Below, one piece after another: positions 44,099 to 53,688 of a stretch of DNA of 64,000 nt. The notes under the pieces are model-generated. The model was given only the letters and a program-made list of their open reading frames with translations, had not been told where the DNA came from and did no database searches. The translations under genes and the position numbers were made by a program. Source of the stretch: an uncultured Clostridia bacterium. GTDB lineage: Bacteria > Bacillota > Clostridia > Christensenellales > HGM11417. Position 1 is the stretch's first letter. Each line of letters opens with the position of its first letter. The stretch is taken from NCBI GenBank assembly GCA_944332455.1, contig CALVJY010000002.1, forward strand, positions 111,203 through 175,202, read 5' to 3'.

Positions 44099-44890
44099 TC
44101 AAAGGCCCAGCCTCCCGCGGGCGCGGGCCAGGTCCTCCGCCTCGGCCTCGCGGTATGTTTCGTAGGCAAAGGGGCGGCCGAGTTCGCGGTACTTGTCCAG
44201 GCAGAGCTTGCGGAAGGGCAGCAATTTGAGGGGCAGGCCGAACTGCCGGGCCAGGCGGCCCAGATCGTCCAGCTTTTCGGGGGCGTCGTTGACCCCCGGC
44301 ACCAGCACGTTGGTCAGCGTGACCTCCTTCCCCGCCTCCCGGCAGGCGGTCAGAAAGGCCTCGTAGGCCGAAAGATCGTCCGAGGTCTGATTTTTGACGT
44401 CCGTCAGAAAGCCGTCGGCGGCCCGGATGATGTCCCGGTTCAAGATCTGTCCGTTGGTCTCCGCGCAAACCGAAAGCCCCTCGGCGTGAAGGCCCGAGAT
44501 CAGGGCCAGGCAGAAGTCGGGCTGCAAAAAAGGCTCCCCGCCGGAGAGGGTGACGCCCCCCTTTTTGAGGTAGGTCCGGTAGCGGAGCACCCCCCGGACC
44601 GTTTCGCCGGCGGCGACCTCCTTCCCCGGCAGGAAGAGGGTCTCGGGGTTGTGGCAGAAGGGACAGCGCAGGTTGCAGCCGCTGAAAAAGATCACGCAGC
44701 GCAGGCCCCTGCCGTCCACCGCCGAGCCGTTGTAGACCGAATCGATCCGCCCTTTGACTTCCTCCCAAGGCCGGGCCTCCTGCCCGGACGGGGCCGAAGG
44801 CCCAAGCTCGGCGGTCGGGCGGGGCCTTCCGTCCTCAGCGGGCGCCGGGACGGCCGATCCCCGGGGGCCGCCCGCCTTACAGTCCGGCAT
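44099..44890 (-). CDS. pflA: Pyruvate formate-lyase activating enzyme (radical SAM)
   Basis: 263 residues from the ATG that overlaps the end of pflB by 14 bases. No other ATG, GTG or TTG occurs in frame before the catalytic domain. The domain starts at [11 protein letters not shown] near residue 46. The iron-sulfur motif is C-x3-C-x2-C in [13 protein letters not shown], followed by LSGGEPFLQ and later strands of the radical SAM barrel. It installs the glycyl radical on PflB using S-adenosylmethionine. The first 45 residues are a Gly/Pro/Ala-rich extension that other PflA proteins lack, or translation starts at a non-standard codon. Confidence 0.93.
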   Translation of the reverse strand: MPDCKAGGPRGSAVPAPAEDGRPRPTAELGPSAPSGQEARPWEEVKGRIDSVYNGSAVDGRGLRCVIFFSGCNLRCPFCHNPETLFLPGKEVAAGETVRGVLRYRTYLKKGGVTLSGGEPFLQPDFCLALISGLHAEGLSVCAETNGQILNRDIIRAADGFLTDVKNQTSDDLSAYEAFLTACREAGKEVTLTNVLVPGVNDAPEKLDDLGRLARQFGLPLKLLPFRKLCLDKYRELGRPFAYETYREAEAEDLARARGRLGL

Positions 44891-47102
44891 GGTAGGTGCG
44901 CTTGAGCACTTCCTCCTGCTGGGCGCGGGAGAGCTTGTGGAAGTTGACGGCATAGCCCGACACGCGGATGGTCAGGTTGGGGTAGGCGTTGGGGTCGTTC
45001 ATGGCGGCCACCAGCTTTTCGCGGTCGAGGACGTTGACGTTCAGGTGATGGGCCCCCTGGGCGAAGTAGCCGTCCAGCATGGAGACCAGGTTTTCCACCC
45101 GGACCTCCGGGGTCTCGCCCAGGGCCGAGGGCAGGATGGAGAAGGTGTTGGAGATGCCGTCCCGGCAGCACTCGTAGGGCAGCTTGGCCACCGAATTGAG
45201 GGAGGACAGCGCGCCGGAGTGCTCCCGCCCGTGCATGGGGTTGGCACCGGGCGCGAAGGGAGCGCCGGCCGGCCGGCCGTCCGGGGTGGCCCCCGTCTTT
45301 TTGCCGTAGACCACGTTGGAGGTGATGGTCAGCACCGAAAGGGTATGCTTGGCCCCCCGGTAGGCCGGGGTCTTTTTGAGTTCCTCGGAAAATTCCTTCA
45401 GCAGGCCGGCGGCCAGCAGGTCCACCCGGTCGTCGTCGTTGCCGTACTTGGGGAAATCCCCCTCGATCTTAAAGTCGGTGATCCGCCCCTCCTCGTTGAG
45501 CACGGGGGTCACCGAGGCGTACTTGATGGCGGAGAGCGAGTCGGCGATGACGGACAGCCCGGCCACCCCGCAGGCCATCAGGCGCTCGACCTCGGTGTCG
45601 TGCAGGGCCATCTGGATCTTCTCGTAGGCATACTTGTCGTGCATGTAGTGGATGACGTTCAGGGTGTTGACGTACAGCCGGCACAGCCAGGTCTGGTAGG
45701 TCCGGAAGGCCGCCATGACCTCGTCGAAGTCCAGCTTGCCCGAAAAGACCTTGCCCTCGGGGGCGATCTGCGCCCCGCTGACCTCGTCCTTTCCCCCGTT
45801 CAGGGTCAGAAGGAGGAGCTTGGCCAGGTTGCAGCGGGCCCCGAAAAACTGCATCTGCTTGCCCAGCTTCATGGCCGATACGCAGCAGGCGATGCCGTAG
45901 TCGTCCCCCGAGACCGGGCGCATGAGGTCGTCGTTTTCGTACTGGATGGAGTCGGTGTCCGCCGAGACCGCCGCGCAGAAGGTCTTGAAGCCCTCGGGCA
46001 GGGCCTCCGACCACAGCACGGTGAGGTTGGGCTCGGGGGCCGGTCCCAGGTTGTAGAGGGTGTTCAGGATGCGGAAGGAGCTCCTGGTGACCAAAGTGCG
46101 GCCGTCCTCCCCCATGCCGCCCACGCTCTCGGTGGTCCAGGTGGGATCCCCGCCGAACAGCTCGTTGTAGGCCGGGGTGCGCAGCTGGCGGGAGAGGCGG
46201 AGTTTGATGACGAAGTCGTCCATCAGCTCCTGCGCGCCCTCCTCGGTCAAAAGGCCGGCCCTGAGGTCCCGCTCGAAGTAGATGTCCAAAAAAGTGCTGA
46301 CCCGGCCCAGGCTCATGGCGGCCCCGTTCTGCTCCTTGATGGCGGCAAGGTAGCCCATGTACACCCACTGCACGGCCTCCCGGGCGTTTGCGGCCGGCCG
46401 GCCCAGGTCCAGGCCGTACCACTCGCCCAGGGTCTTCAGCTGCTCCAGAAAGTCGATCTGCTTGTACAGCTCCTCGCACTGGCGGATGACGGCCTCGGAC
46501 ATATCTTTTTTGCCCCATTCGGCCTTGTCCGCCTTCTTGCGGGCGATCAGTTCGTCCAGGCCGTACAGGGCCACCCGGCGGTAGTCCCCGATGATCCGGC
46601 CCCGGCCGTAGGCGTCGGGCAGACCGGTGATCAGCCCGGCCCTGCGGACCGCCCGCATGTCGTCGGTGTAGACGTGAAAGACCCCGTCGTTGTGGGTGGT
46701 CTTGAATTTGAACTGATTTTCGATGGTGTCCGACAGCTTGTAGCCGTAGGCCTCGCAGGCCTGCCGGGCCATGCGGATGCCCCCGAAGGGGTTGACCCCC
46801 CGCTTTAAGGGTTCATCGGTCTGCAGGCCCACGATCAGCTCCTCGTCCTTGTCGAGGTAGCCCGGCCCGTAGGAGAGCAGGGAGGACACCCGCTCGGTGT
46901 CCACGTCCAGCACCCCGCCCTTGTCCTGCTCGGCCTTCAACAGGGCCTTCACCTTTTCCATCAGCCGGTTGGTCCGGGCGGTCGGACCGCTTAAAAAGCT
47001 GCGGTCCCCCTCGTAGGGGGTGTAGTTCTTCTGAATGAAGTCGCGAACGTCGATCTCGTTCTGCCAATTTCCGGGGACAAATCCCTTCCACTGTTCTCTC
47101 AT
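44877..47102 (-). CDS. pflB: Formate C-acetyltransferase (pyruvate formate-lyase)
   Basis: 741 residues. Converts pyruvate and CoA to acetyl-CoA and formate in anaerobic fermentation. It starts [21 protein letters not shown]. The catalytic Cys pair lies in [11 protein letters not shown] near residues 404-405. The glycyl-radical loop RVSGYAV has its Gly at about residue 716, and the chain ends in HAGL. Length is normal. Preceded by a consensus promoter and followed by its activase with a 14-base overlap. Confidence 0.98.
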   Translation of the reverse strand: MREQWKGFVPGNWQNEIDVRDFIQKNYTPYEGDRSFLSGPTARTNRLMEKVKALLKAEQDKGGVLDVDTERVSSLLSYGPGYLDKDEELIVGLQTDEPLKRGVNPFGGIRMARQACEAYGYKLSDTIENQFKFKTTHNDGVFHVYTDDMRAVRRAGLITGLPDAYGRGRIIGDYRRVALYGLDELIARKKADKAEWGKKDMSEAVIRQCEELYKQIDFLEQLKTLGEWYGLDLGRPAANAREAVQWVYMGYLAAIKEQNGAAMSLGRVSTFLDIYFERDLRAGLLTEEGAQELMDDFVIKLRLSRQLRTPAYNELFGGDPTWTTESVGGMGEDGRTLVTRSSFRILNTLYNLGPAPEPNLTVLWSEALPEGFKTFCAAVSADTDSIQYENDDLMRPVSGDDYGIACCVSAMKLGKQMQFFGARCNLAKLLLLTLNGGKDEVSGAQIAPEGKVFSGKLDFDEVMAAFRTYQTWLCRLYVNTLNVIHYMHDKYAYEKIQMALHDTEVERLMACGVAGLSVIADSLSAIKYASVTPVLNEEGRITDFKIEGDFPKYGNDDDRVDLLAAGLLKEFSEELKKTPAYRGAKHTLSVLTITSNVVYGKKTGATPDGRPAGAPFAPGANPMHGREHSGALSSLNSVAKLPYECCRDGISNTFSILPSALGETPEVRVENLVSMLDGYFAQGAHHLNVNVLDREKLVAAMNDPNAYPNLTIRVSGYAVNFHKLSRAQQEEVLKRTYHAGL

Positions 47103-47275
47103 GGTAACACCTGCCTTTGAAGAATTTCAAAAGCGCCGCCCGGCGGTCCGGAAAATAAAAGACCGCCCGAGCAGCTTTTGCCCAGGTGGTCGGCCGTGAC
47201 GCTTTTCGTTCCAATCAGGTATGCTCCTGTTTTTTCCACCAGTCGCGAAAAGCCATAGTTCTTTTGATCGTCTTT

Positions 47276-47304
47276 ATTATAGCGCATTTTCAAAAGTTTG
47301 TCAA
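47276..47304 (-). promoter_or_regulatory. Consensus promoter of pflB-pflA
   Basis: TTGACA (47299-47304), 17 bases, TATAAT (47276-47281) on the minus strand, a perfect match in both boxes. A leader of about 165 bases precedes pflB. Confidence 0.9.
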
Positions 47305-47408
47305 CCGTTTTTTTCTCCTTCTCCCTGCTCGCTTCCTCCCTCTCTTCTTCTCTGTCTTCGGGCTCTCCTTTCCGGGCGCCGGCGCAAAGTTCGGTCTGCG
47401 TCAGAATT

Positions 47409-47459
47409 GCTCATATATGAGCGCTTTCTGTTGACATTTCCCCCGTTTTATGCTAAAAT
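47409..47459 (+). promoter_or_regulatory. hipBA promoter with adjoining palindrome
   Basis: TTGACA (47431-47436), 17 bases, TAAAAT (47454-47459). The perfect 14-base palindrome GCTCATATATGAGC (47409-47422) ends 8 bases before the -35 and is a candidate HipB operator. Confidence 0.7.
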
Positions 47460-47468
47460 ATGAACACT

Positions 47469-47765
47469 ATGAAAGAGAATCCGTTTGACATCGGAAATTT
47501 TGTGAACGTCCTGACGGCCGAGCGCGCGGCCTTTGAGCTGGTGGAACGGTTCAAAAAACGCCGCCGGGAAAAGGGGCTTTCGCAGCGCAGGATCGCCGAG
47601 CTGTCGGGGGTGAGCTATGCCTCGGTGCGGCGGTTTGAGGCCAGCGGGGAGATCTCTCTGCACGCCCTGATGGGGCTGGCCTCCGCGCTGGGCTGTCTGG
47701 CCGATTTCGGCGGGCTGTTTTCCCACCCGATCATCACCGATCTGAAGGAGTATCGCCATGATTAG
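47469..47765 (+). CDS. HipB-like antitoxin (Xre-family HTH)
   Basis: 98 residues from ATG 47469. An ATG three codons earlier touches the -10 box and cannot be in the mRNA. Even this start would be only about 3 bases from the 5' end and has no Shine-Dalgarno, so the message may be leaderless; an internal GTG at 47502 is a weak alternative. The helix-turn-helix is RREKGLSQRRIAELSGVSYASVRRFEASG (residues about 33-62). In the family it binds the toxin kinase and represses the operon. Its last codons overlap the hipA start. Confidence 0.85.
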   Translation: MKENPFDIGNFVNVLTAERAAFELVERFKKRRREKGLSQRRIAELSGVSYASVRRFEASGEISLHALMGLASALGCLADFGGLFSHPIITDLKEYRHD

Positions 47766-48855
47766 GGAAGTTCAGAGCCTCCGGGTCCTGTACAACGGCA
47801 GAGAGGTCGGGATCCTTTCCGAAGTGGAGGGAGAAATTGCCTTTCAGTACGCCGAAAGATGGGTGAAAAGCGGATTTTCGCTCTCTCCCTTTTCCCTTCC
47901 CCTGTCCCGGGAGATCTTCATCTCAAAAAAGCCCGTCTTTCAGGGCCTTTACGGGGTCTTTCACGATTCGCTGCCGGACGGCTGGGGCGAACTGCTGATC
48001 AGCCGCATGCTCGCAAAGCAGGGGGTGAATTATGCCGGCCTTTCCCCGCTGACCAAGCTGGCCCTCGTCAGCGCAGGGGGATTGGGAGGGCTGACCTACC
48101 ATCCCTCCCAGGCGGACGACAGCCCCGTCGATTACCGGCTGGACGAACTGGCCGCGCAGGCGGCCGGGATCTTGGATGATGGGGGGGCCGACGCCGATCT
48201 GGACAAGATCTTCCGCCTCGGCGGCTCCAGCGGCGGCGCCCGGCCCAAGGCGCACATTGCGGACGGCGGCGACGAATGGATCGTCAAATTCCCCTGCCGG
48301 ATCGACCCGCCGGATGCGGGGCTCTCCGAGTTCGAGGCCAACCGGGCGGCCGAGCGCTGCGGCATTGCCGTCAACGAGTACAGGCTGTTCCCGTCCTCGC
48401 TCTGCTCGGGCTACTTCGGGGCAAAGCGCTTTGACCGGACCCCGGACGGCCGGGTCCACACCGTCTCGCTGTCCGCCCTGCTCGAGACGACGCACCGCCT
48501 CCCCAATCTTGACTACATGCATCTGTTTCAGGTGATCTCCGCCATCTCCGTGCGCAGGGGGGCCGATCTTCGGGAGGCCTACCGTCGGATGTGCTTTAAC
48601 GTCCTGTACGGCAACAAGGACGATCACGGCAAGAACTTTGCCTTTCTCTACGACGAACGGCTGAGAGGTTACGTTCTGTCTCCGGCCTTTGACCTGACCG
48701 CGACGCCCCACAAGGCCGAACACGAGATGACCGTTCTCGGCCAGGGCAATCCGACTGAAAGAGACCTGAGGGCCATTGCCCGGGAGCTGAAACTGCCGGA
48801 GGCCTTTTGTTCGGCAGCCCTGCAAAAGTTCCGCGCCGTTCTCGGCCTGCGCTGA
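47758..48855 (+). CDS. HipA-family Ser/Thr kinase toxin
   Basis: 365 residues, GAAGGAG 7 bases before the ATG. The HipA_N domain is residues about 5-110 (VLYNGREVGIL, PVFQGLYGVFHDSLPDGWGE). HipA_C follows: the GGARPKA phosphate loop near 160, the EWIVKFP Lys-bearing strand, catalytic NKDDHGKNF near 286-294 (Asp and Asn of the kinase loop), and the metal-binding AFDLTAT near 310. All active-site residues seem present. In E. coli HipA phosphorylates glutamyl-tRNA synthetase and causes persistence. The target here is unknown. It is shorter than HipA (440 residues) but within the family range. Confidence 0.92.
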   Translation: MIREVQSLRVLYNGREVGILSEVEGEIAFQYAERWVKSGFSLSPFSLPLSREIFISKKPVFQGLYGVFHDSLPDGWGELLISRMLAKQGVNYAGLSPLTKLALVSAGGLGGLTYHPSQADDSPVDYRLDELAAQAAGILDDGGADADLDKIFRLGGSSGGARPKAHIADGGDEWIVKFPCRIDPPDAGLSEFEANRAAERCGIAVNEYRLFPSSLCSGYFGAKRFDRTPDGRVHTVSLSALLETTHRLPNLDYMHLFQVISAISVRRGADLREAYRRMCFNVLYGNKDDHGKNFAFLYDERLRGYVLSPAFDLTATPHKAEHEMTVLGQGNPTERDLRAIARELKLPEAFCSAALQKFRAVLGLR

Positions 48856-48971
48856 ACCCTCTCCCCCACAGAGATCCGGGTAATCTGTCTTGCTCAGAAA
48901 AAAGCGTTCTGTTCACGGGATCTGACCCGGGATCGGCCGTTTTTTAGATCACCTTCCCTTTGCCTTGCAAA

Positions 48972-49010
48972 AGTCCGGCCCCCGCCTTCTCGGAAGGCGG
49001 GGGCCGGACT
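48972..49010. terminator. Strong terminator between hipA and the ABC exporter
   Basis: An 18-base perfect stem with a 3-base loop, followed by CATCTTTT on the plus strand and TTTTGC on the minus strand. It may serve both operons. Confidence 0.8.
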
Positions 49011-49332
49011 CATCTTTTGCGGATGTTTTTCCTTTAAAACTTCTCTTGGACCGTATTCTTGGGGATCGCTTTAACCATTCTCTCGGGGGTCGCGCTCGCC
49101 AAGATCCCTCTGTTCCGGCCTTGGCCTCGGCGTCCCGATGTTCTTCGGGTTCGCTTTCGCCAGGGTCCCCCTGTTCGGGCCGTTACGGGGTTCACCCGGT
49201 GTAAATTTTTCTTACGGGATCGCTTTTCGCCAGACCCCCTCGGTTCGCCAGGCCCCTCTGTTTCAGTTTTTACAGCCTCGTCCGGCGCCCCGAAGTTCTT
49301 TCGGGCCAGCTTTTTAGGGGGCCTCTGCGGCT
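49011..49332. other. Intergenic stretch with loose repeats
   Basis: Recurrent TCGCTTTTCGCCAG(G/A)-CCCCCT-GTTCGG phrases at about 49150, 49220 and 49248, with no gene. It is the 3' untranslated region of the ABC exporter operon. Confidence 0.4.
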
Positions 49333-51276
49333 TTACTCCAGCTCGAAGGCGCCGGTGTACAGCTGATAGTAGCGGCCCTTCTGGGCGATCAGCTCGTCGT
49401 GGCTGCCCCGCTCGATGACCCGGCCGTGATCCAGCACCAGGATGACGTCGGAGTTCCGCACGGTGGACAGCCGGTGGGCGATGACGAAGACCGTCCGGCC
49501 CTTCATCAGGGCGTCCATGCCCTGCTGCACGATGGCCTCGGTCCGGGTGTCGATGGAGGAAGTGGCCTCGTCCAAAATCATGACCGGGGCGTCGGCCACC
49601 GCCGCGCGGGCGATGGAGAGCAGCTGCCGCTGTCCCTGCGAGAGATCGTCGGGGTGGATCAGGGTCTGATAGCCCTGGGGCAGCCGGGTGATGAAGTCGT
49701 GGGCGTTGGCCAGCTTGGCGGCGGCGACGCACTCCTCGTCGGTGGCGTCCAGCCGGCCGTAACGGAGGTTTTCCATGACGGTGTCGGTGAACAGGTTGGT
49801 GTCCTGCAGCACGATGCCCAGGCTGCGGCGCAGATCCGGCTTTTTGATCTTGTTGATGTTGATGCCGTCGTAGCGGATCTTGCCGTCGGCGATGTCGTAG
49901 AAGCGGTTCAGCAGGTTGGTGATGGTGGTCTTGCCCGCGCCGGTCGCCCCCACCAGGGCCACCTTCTGGCCGGGCAGGGCGTGCAGGGTGATGTCGTGCA
50001 GCACCAGGTGGTCGGGGTTGTAGCCGAAGTCCACGTGATCGAGGACGATGTCGCCGTGCTGGGCGGTGTAGGTGACGGTGCCGTCGGCCTTGTGGGGATG
50101 CCGCCAGGCCCATTCTCCGGTGCGCCCGGCGCTCTCGGTGACGGTGCCGTCGGGGGCGATGTTGGCGTTGACCAGGGTGACGTAGCCCTCGTCATGCTCG
50201 GGCTGCTCGTCCAGCAGGCGGAAGATCCGCCCGGCGCCGGCCCCGGCCATGACCACCAGGTTGATCTGCTGGGAGACCTGGCTGACCGACATGGAGAAGT
50301 TCCGCCCCATGGGCAGGAAGGAGACCACCACGCCGGCGGTCAGGGCGTTGATGCCGGTCAGACAGAGGTTGGGCACCCCGCCGATGACCAGACCGGCGCC
50401 CACGAAGGCCAGGCAGACGTAGAGCAGGTTGCCGATGTTGCCCATGATGGGCATGAGGATGTTGGCGAATTTGTTGGCGGCCTCGGCGTTCCGGAACAGG
50501 TCGTCGTTGACCTCGTCGAAGTCGTGCAGGGCGGCCTCCTCGTGGCAGAAGACCTTGACCACCTTCTGGCCGTAGACCATCTCCTCGATGAAGCCCTCGG
50601 CCTTGCCGAGCGCCTGCTGCTGGCGGACAAAGTGCCGGGCCGAGCGTCCCCCCACCTTTTTGGTGACCAGGATCATCAGCCCCAGGGCCAGGAAGACCAC
50701 CAGGGTCAGCCAGATGCTGTAGGAGAGCATGACGATGAGCAGCAGGGTGACGGTCAGCCCCGTGGAGAACAGCTGGGGCAGGCTTTGGCTGATCAGCTGG
50801 CGGAGGGTGTCCACGTCGTTGGTGTACACGCTCATGATGTCGCCGTGGGTGTGGGTGTCGAAGAAGCGGACCGGCAGCCGCTGCATGTTGGCGAACAGGT
50901 CCTTGCGGATGTCATTCAGAAAGGACTGGGTGATGACGGCCATCATGCGGCTGAAGAGGAAGGTGGTCAGCACCCCCAGCAGGAAGATGCTGCCCATGAC
51001 GATGATGCCGCCCAGCAAATTGCCCCACACGGCGTCCAGCCCCTCGGTCAGGGCCGGCCAGATGCAGCTGTCCACGATGTACTGCAGAAATACCGCCGAG
51101 GCAATGGAGGAGGCCGCGCTGATCAGCAGGCAGATCATGACCACGATCAGCCTGGCCCGGTAGCGGGACCACAGATACCCGAACAGCCGCCGGAACCAGC
51201 CCTTGGACGAGCCCGGGGTCCGGGGCTTTCCCAGTCCCGGAATGGTGCCGTTGTGCTTTGCGGTCTTAGTTTTCAT
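49333..51276 (-). CDS. ABC exporter half-transporter, canonical Walker B subunit
   Basis: 647 residues from the ATG inside the last codons of the preceding exporter gene (11-base overlap). Six membrane helices (about residues 35-330) precede a nucleotide-binding domain: Walker A GATGAGKTT near 442, a signature of LSQGQ instead of LSGGQ near 543, and Walker B LDEATS with catalytic Glu near 567. The combination of an intact catalytic Glu and a degenerate signature is that of one half of a heterodimeric exporter (BmrCD/TM287-288 type). Likely exports a drug or lipid. Controlled by the MarR gene at the head of the operon. Confidence 0.93.
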   Translation of the reverse strand: MKTKTAKHNGTIPGLGKPRTPGSSKGWFRRLFGYLWSRYRARLIVVMICLLISAASSIASAVFLQYIVDSCIWPALTEGLDAVWGNLLGGIIVMGSIFLLGVLTTFLFSRMMAVITQSFLNDIRKDLFANMQRLPVRFFDTHTHGDIMSVYTNDVDTLRQLISQSLPQLFSTGLTVTLLLIVMLSYSIWLTLVVFLALGLMILVTKKVGGRSARHFVRQQQALGKAEGFIEEMVYGQKVVKVFCHEEAALHDFDEVNDDLFRNAEAANKFANILMPIMGNIGNLLYVCLAFVGAGLVIGGVPNLCLTGINALTAGVVVSFLPMGRNFSMSVSQVSQQINLVVMAGAGAGRIFRLLDEQPEHDEGYVTLVNANIAPDGTVTESAGRTGEWAWRHPHKADGTVTYTAQHGDIVLDHVDFGYNPDHLVLHDITLHALPGQKVALVGATGAGKTTITNLLNRFYDIADGKIRYDGININKIKKPDLRRSLGIVLQDTNLFTDTVMENLRYGRLDATDEECVAAAKLANAHDFITRLPQGYQTLIHPDDLSQGQRQLLSIARAAVADAPVMILDEATSSIDTRTEAIVQQGMDALMKGRTVFVIAHRLSTVRNSDVILVLDHGRVIERGSHDELIAQKGRYYQLYTGAFELE

Positions 51277-53041
51277 CGGCGTCACCTCCCATCCGGCTCT
51301 GGATGTCGTAGATCTCGCGGTAGATCTGATTGCTCTCCATCAGCTGCTCGTGGGTGCCCACCCCGCTGATCGCGCCGCCCGAGAGCACCACGATCTGGTC
51401 GGCGTCCTGCACCGAGGCCACCCGCTGCGAGATGATGATCTTGGTCACGTTGGGGATCTTCTCCCGGAAGGTGGCCCGGATCTGGGCGTCGGTCTTGGTG
51501 TCCACCGCGCTGGTGGAGTCGTCCAGCACCAGCACCTTGGGGTTTTTGAGCAGGGCGCGGGCGATGCAGAGGCGCTGCTTCTGGCCGCCCGAGACGTTGG
51601 TGCCCCCCTGCTCGATGCGGGCGTGGTACTTGTCGGGGAAGGTCTGGATGAACTCGTCGGCCATGGCCAGCTTGCAGGCGTTCTGCACCTCCTCCTCGGT
51701 GGCGTCGGGGTTGCCCCAGCGCATGTTGTCGAGGATGGTGCCCGAGAACAGCAGGTTTTTTTGCAGCACGAAGGAGACCTCGTTGCGGAGGACTTCCAGA
51801 TCGTAGTTCCGGACGTCCACGCCGCCCACCAGGACGCTGCCCTCGGTCGCGTCATACAGCCGGGGGATCAGCTGGACCAGGGAGGATTTGCCGCTTCCGG
51901 TCTCCCCCAGGATGCCCACGGTCTGCCCCGACTTGATGTGCAGGTCGATGTCCGACAGGGCGGGGCGCTCGGCCTCTCTGGCGTAGGCAAAGCTGACGTG
52001 GTTGAAGTCCACCGAGCCATCGGCCACGGTCATGACGGGGTCCTTGGGGTCGCGGATGTCCGGGGTCTCGTTCAGCACCTCGGCGATCCGTCGGCCGGAA
52101 GCCATGGCCATGGTCAGCATGACCACCACCATGGCCAGCATCATCAGGCTGGAGAGCACCTGCATGGCATAGGTGATCAGGCTGGACAGCTCGCCCACGG
52201 ACAGCTCCCCCCAGATGGGTTCGCCGGCGGCGTCAAAGCCCCCGAAGGTCCTGATGATCATCAGCGCGCCCAAAAAAGAGACCAGCAGCATGCCGATGTA
52301 GATGAAAAACCGCATGACCGGATCGACCAGAGCGGCGATCTTTTCGGCCCTGGTGAAGTCGTCGCGCAGATCGTCCGAGGTCTTGCCGAACTTTTTGATC
52401 TCGTGGTCCTCCCTCACGTAGGACTTGACCACCCGCACGGCCTTGATGTTCTCCTGCACCGACTCGTTCATGGCGTCGTACCTCTTGAACAGGCGGTTGA
52501 AGATGGGCACCACCTTGCGGAAGATCAGAAACAGGGCGAAGATCAGAAAGGGCGCGATGATGACGAAGATCAGGGCCATGCGCGCGTTGATGGTGAAGGC
52601 CATGATCAGCGAAAACAGGAACATCAGCGGGGCCCGCACGGCGATGCGGATGGTCATCATGTAGGCCATCTGCACGTTGGTGATGTCGGTGGTCAGACGG
52701 GTGACCATGCCCGAAGGGGAAAACTTGTCGATGTTGCTGAACGAAAAGCGCTGCAGGCTGGCGAACTGGTCGTGGCGGAGGTTGCGGGCCAGGCCGCAGG
52801 AGGCGGTGGCCGCGAACTTGCCCGACAGCACCCCGAACAGCAGGGAGAACAGGGCCATGAAGATGAGGATGAATCCGAACTTGAAGACCACGCTCATCTC
52901 CTGCCCGTTCATGCTGTCCAGAAGGTCGGACATGATCAGCGGAATGATGCACTCCAGGATCACCTCCAGAATGATGCAGACCGGGGCCAGGATGGAGGCC
53001 TTTTTGTACTGCCTCACCGATTTCAAAAGGGTCTTTACCAT
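51266..53041 (-). CDS. ABC exporter half-transporter, degenerate Walker B subunit
   Basis: 591 residues. Six helices (about residues 15-310) are followed by a nucleotide-binding domain: Walker A GETGSGKSS near 380, canonical signature SGGQKQ near 484, and Walker B VLDDSTSAVD near 503, where Asp replaces the catalytic Glu. Paired with the next subunit this gives one degenerate and one canonical ATP site, as in heterodimeric multidrug exporters. It starts 32 bases after the MarR gene and is co-transcribed with it. Confidence 0.94.
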   Translation of the reverse strand: MVKTLLKSVRQYKKASILAPVCIILEVILECIIPLIMSDLLDSMNGQEMSVVFKFGFILIFMALFSLLFGVLSGKFAATASCGLARNLRHDQFASLQRFSFSNIDKFSPSGMVTRLTTDITNVQMAYMMTIRIAVRAPLMFLFSLIMAFTINARMALIFVIIAPFLIFALFLIFRKVVPIFNRLFKRYDAMNESVQENIKAVRVVKSYVREDHEIKKFGKTSDDLRDDFTRAEKIAALVDPVMRFFIYIGMLLVSFLGALMIIRTFGGFDAAGEPIWGELSVGELSSLITYAMQVLSSLMMLAMVVVMLTMAMASGRRIAEVLNETPDIRDPKDPVMTVADGSVDFNHVSFAYAREAERPALSDIDLHIKSGQTVGILGETGSGKSSLVQLIPRLYDATEGSVLVGGVDVRNYDLEVLRNEVSFVLQKNLLFSGTILDNMRWGNPDATEEEVQNACKLAMADEFIQTFPDKYHARIEQGGTNVSGGQKQRLCIARALLKNPKVLVLDDSTSAVDTKTDAQIRATFREKIPNVTKIIISQRVASVQDADQIVVLSGGAISGVGTHEQLMESNQIYREIYDIQSRMGGDADEN

Positions 53042-53073
53042 ATACTACTCCAAAAAATGAATGTCAAAAAAAT

Positions 53074-53535
53074 TCAGCGCGCCCCGTCCGCGCCGGGCGC
53101 GCCGGCGGACAGCAGCTTGTGCAGCAGGGACAGCATGGTCTGCCGCTCCTCGTCGGAGAGCACCTCGATGACCTTCCGGTCGATCAGATCAAAGCTTTGG
53201 GCCAGCTTTTTGGCCAGCTCCTTCCCCTTTTCGGTGGCGTAAAGGTCAAAGTTCCGGGCGTCCCGGTCGTTGACCCGCTTTTCCACCAGTCCGTTTTTGA
53301 TCATGCCGGACAGCACGCTGTTGACCGAGGGCGGCTTGACGTCGAAGTGGACGGCCAGATCGGCTTGATTCAGGCTGCCCTGCGGGTGTTTGCTCAGAAA
53401 GAGCAGGATCCTTCCCTGCTGATAGGTGATGCCGAGGCGGTCCATCACCTGTTTTTTGATGAAAAAATGCCGCCTTTCCAGCTTGCTCAGCAGAATACAG
53501 ATGTTCCCCCGCTCAAATTCGTCCAGGCCATCCAT
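53074..53535 (-). CDS. MarR-family transcriptional regulator
   Basis: 153 residues. Winged helix: LGITYQQGRILLFLSKHP, SLNQADLAVHFDVKPPSVNSVLSGMIKNGLVEKR, and the wing VNDRDARNFDLYATEKG with the typical D-x-R pattern. First gene of the exporter operon. It should bind the perfect inverted repeat at its own transcription start and release it when a substrate of the exporter is present. Confidence 0.94.
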   Translation of the reverse strand: MDGLDEFERGNICILLSKLERRHFFIKKQVMDRLGITYQQGRILLFLSKHPQGSLNQADLAVHFDVKPPSVNSVLSGMIKNGLVEKRVNDRDARNFDLYATEKGKELAKKLAQSFDLIDRKVIEVLSDEERQTMLSLLHKLLSAGAPGADGAR

Positions 53536-53608
53536 TTGCGCACCTTCGTCCTTCCGCGGTCAAAATTCGTCGCCTCCCGAGGGAGACGACGGGCGGAAGC
53601 GATAAAAA

Positions 53609-53668
53609 GTTAGAGTCCTAATATTTAGGACTCTAACCTATTTTACTCAAAAGAAATTTTAATGTCAA
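53609..53668 (-). promoter_or_regulatory. marR-exporter promoter with 13-base-arm operator
   Basis: Minus strand: TTGACA (53663-53668), 17 bases, TAAAAT (53640-53645). The transcription start, at about 53633, lies inside a perfect inverted repeat, GTTAGAGTCCTAA, three bases, TTAGGACTCTAAC (53609-53637). Confidence 0.9.
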
Positions 53669-53688
53669 CCGATCCGGGGGAGGTTTTT

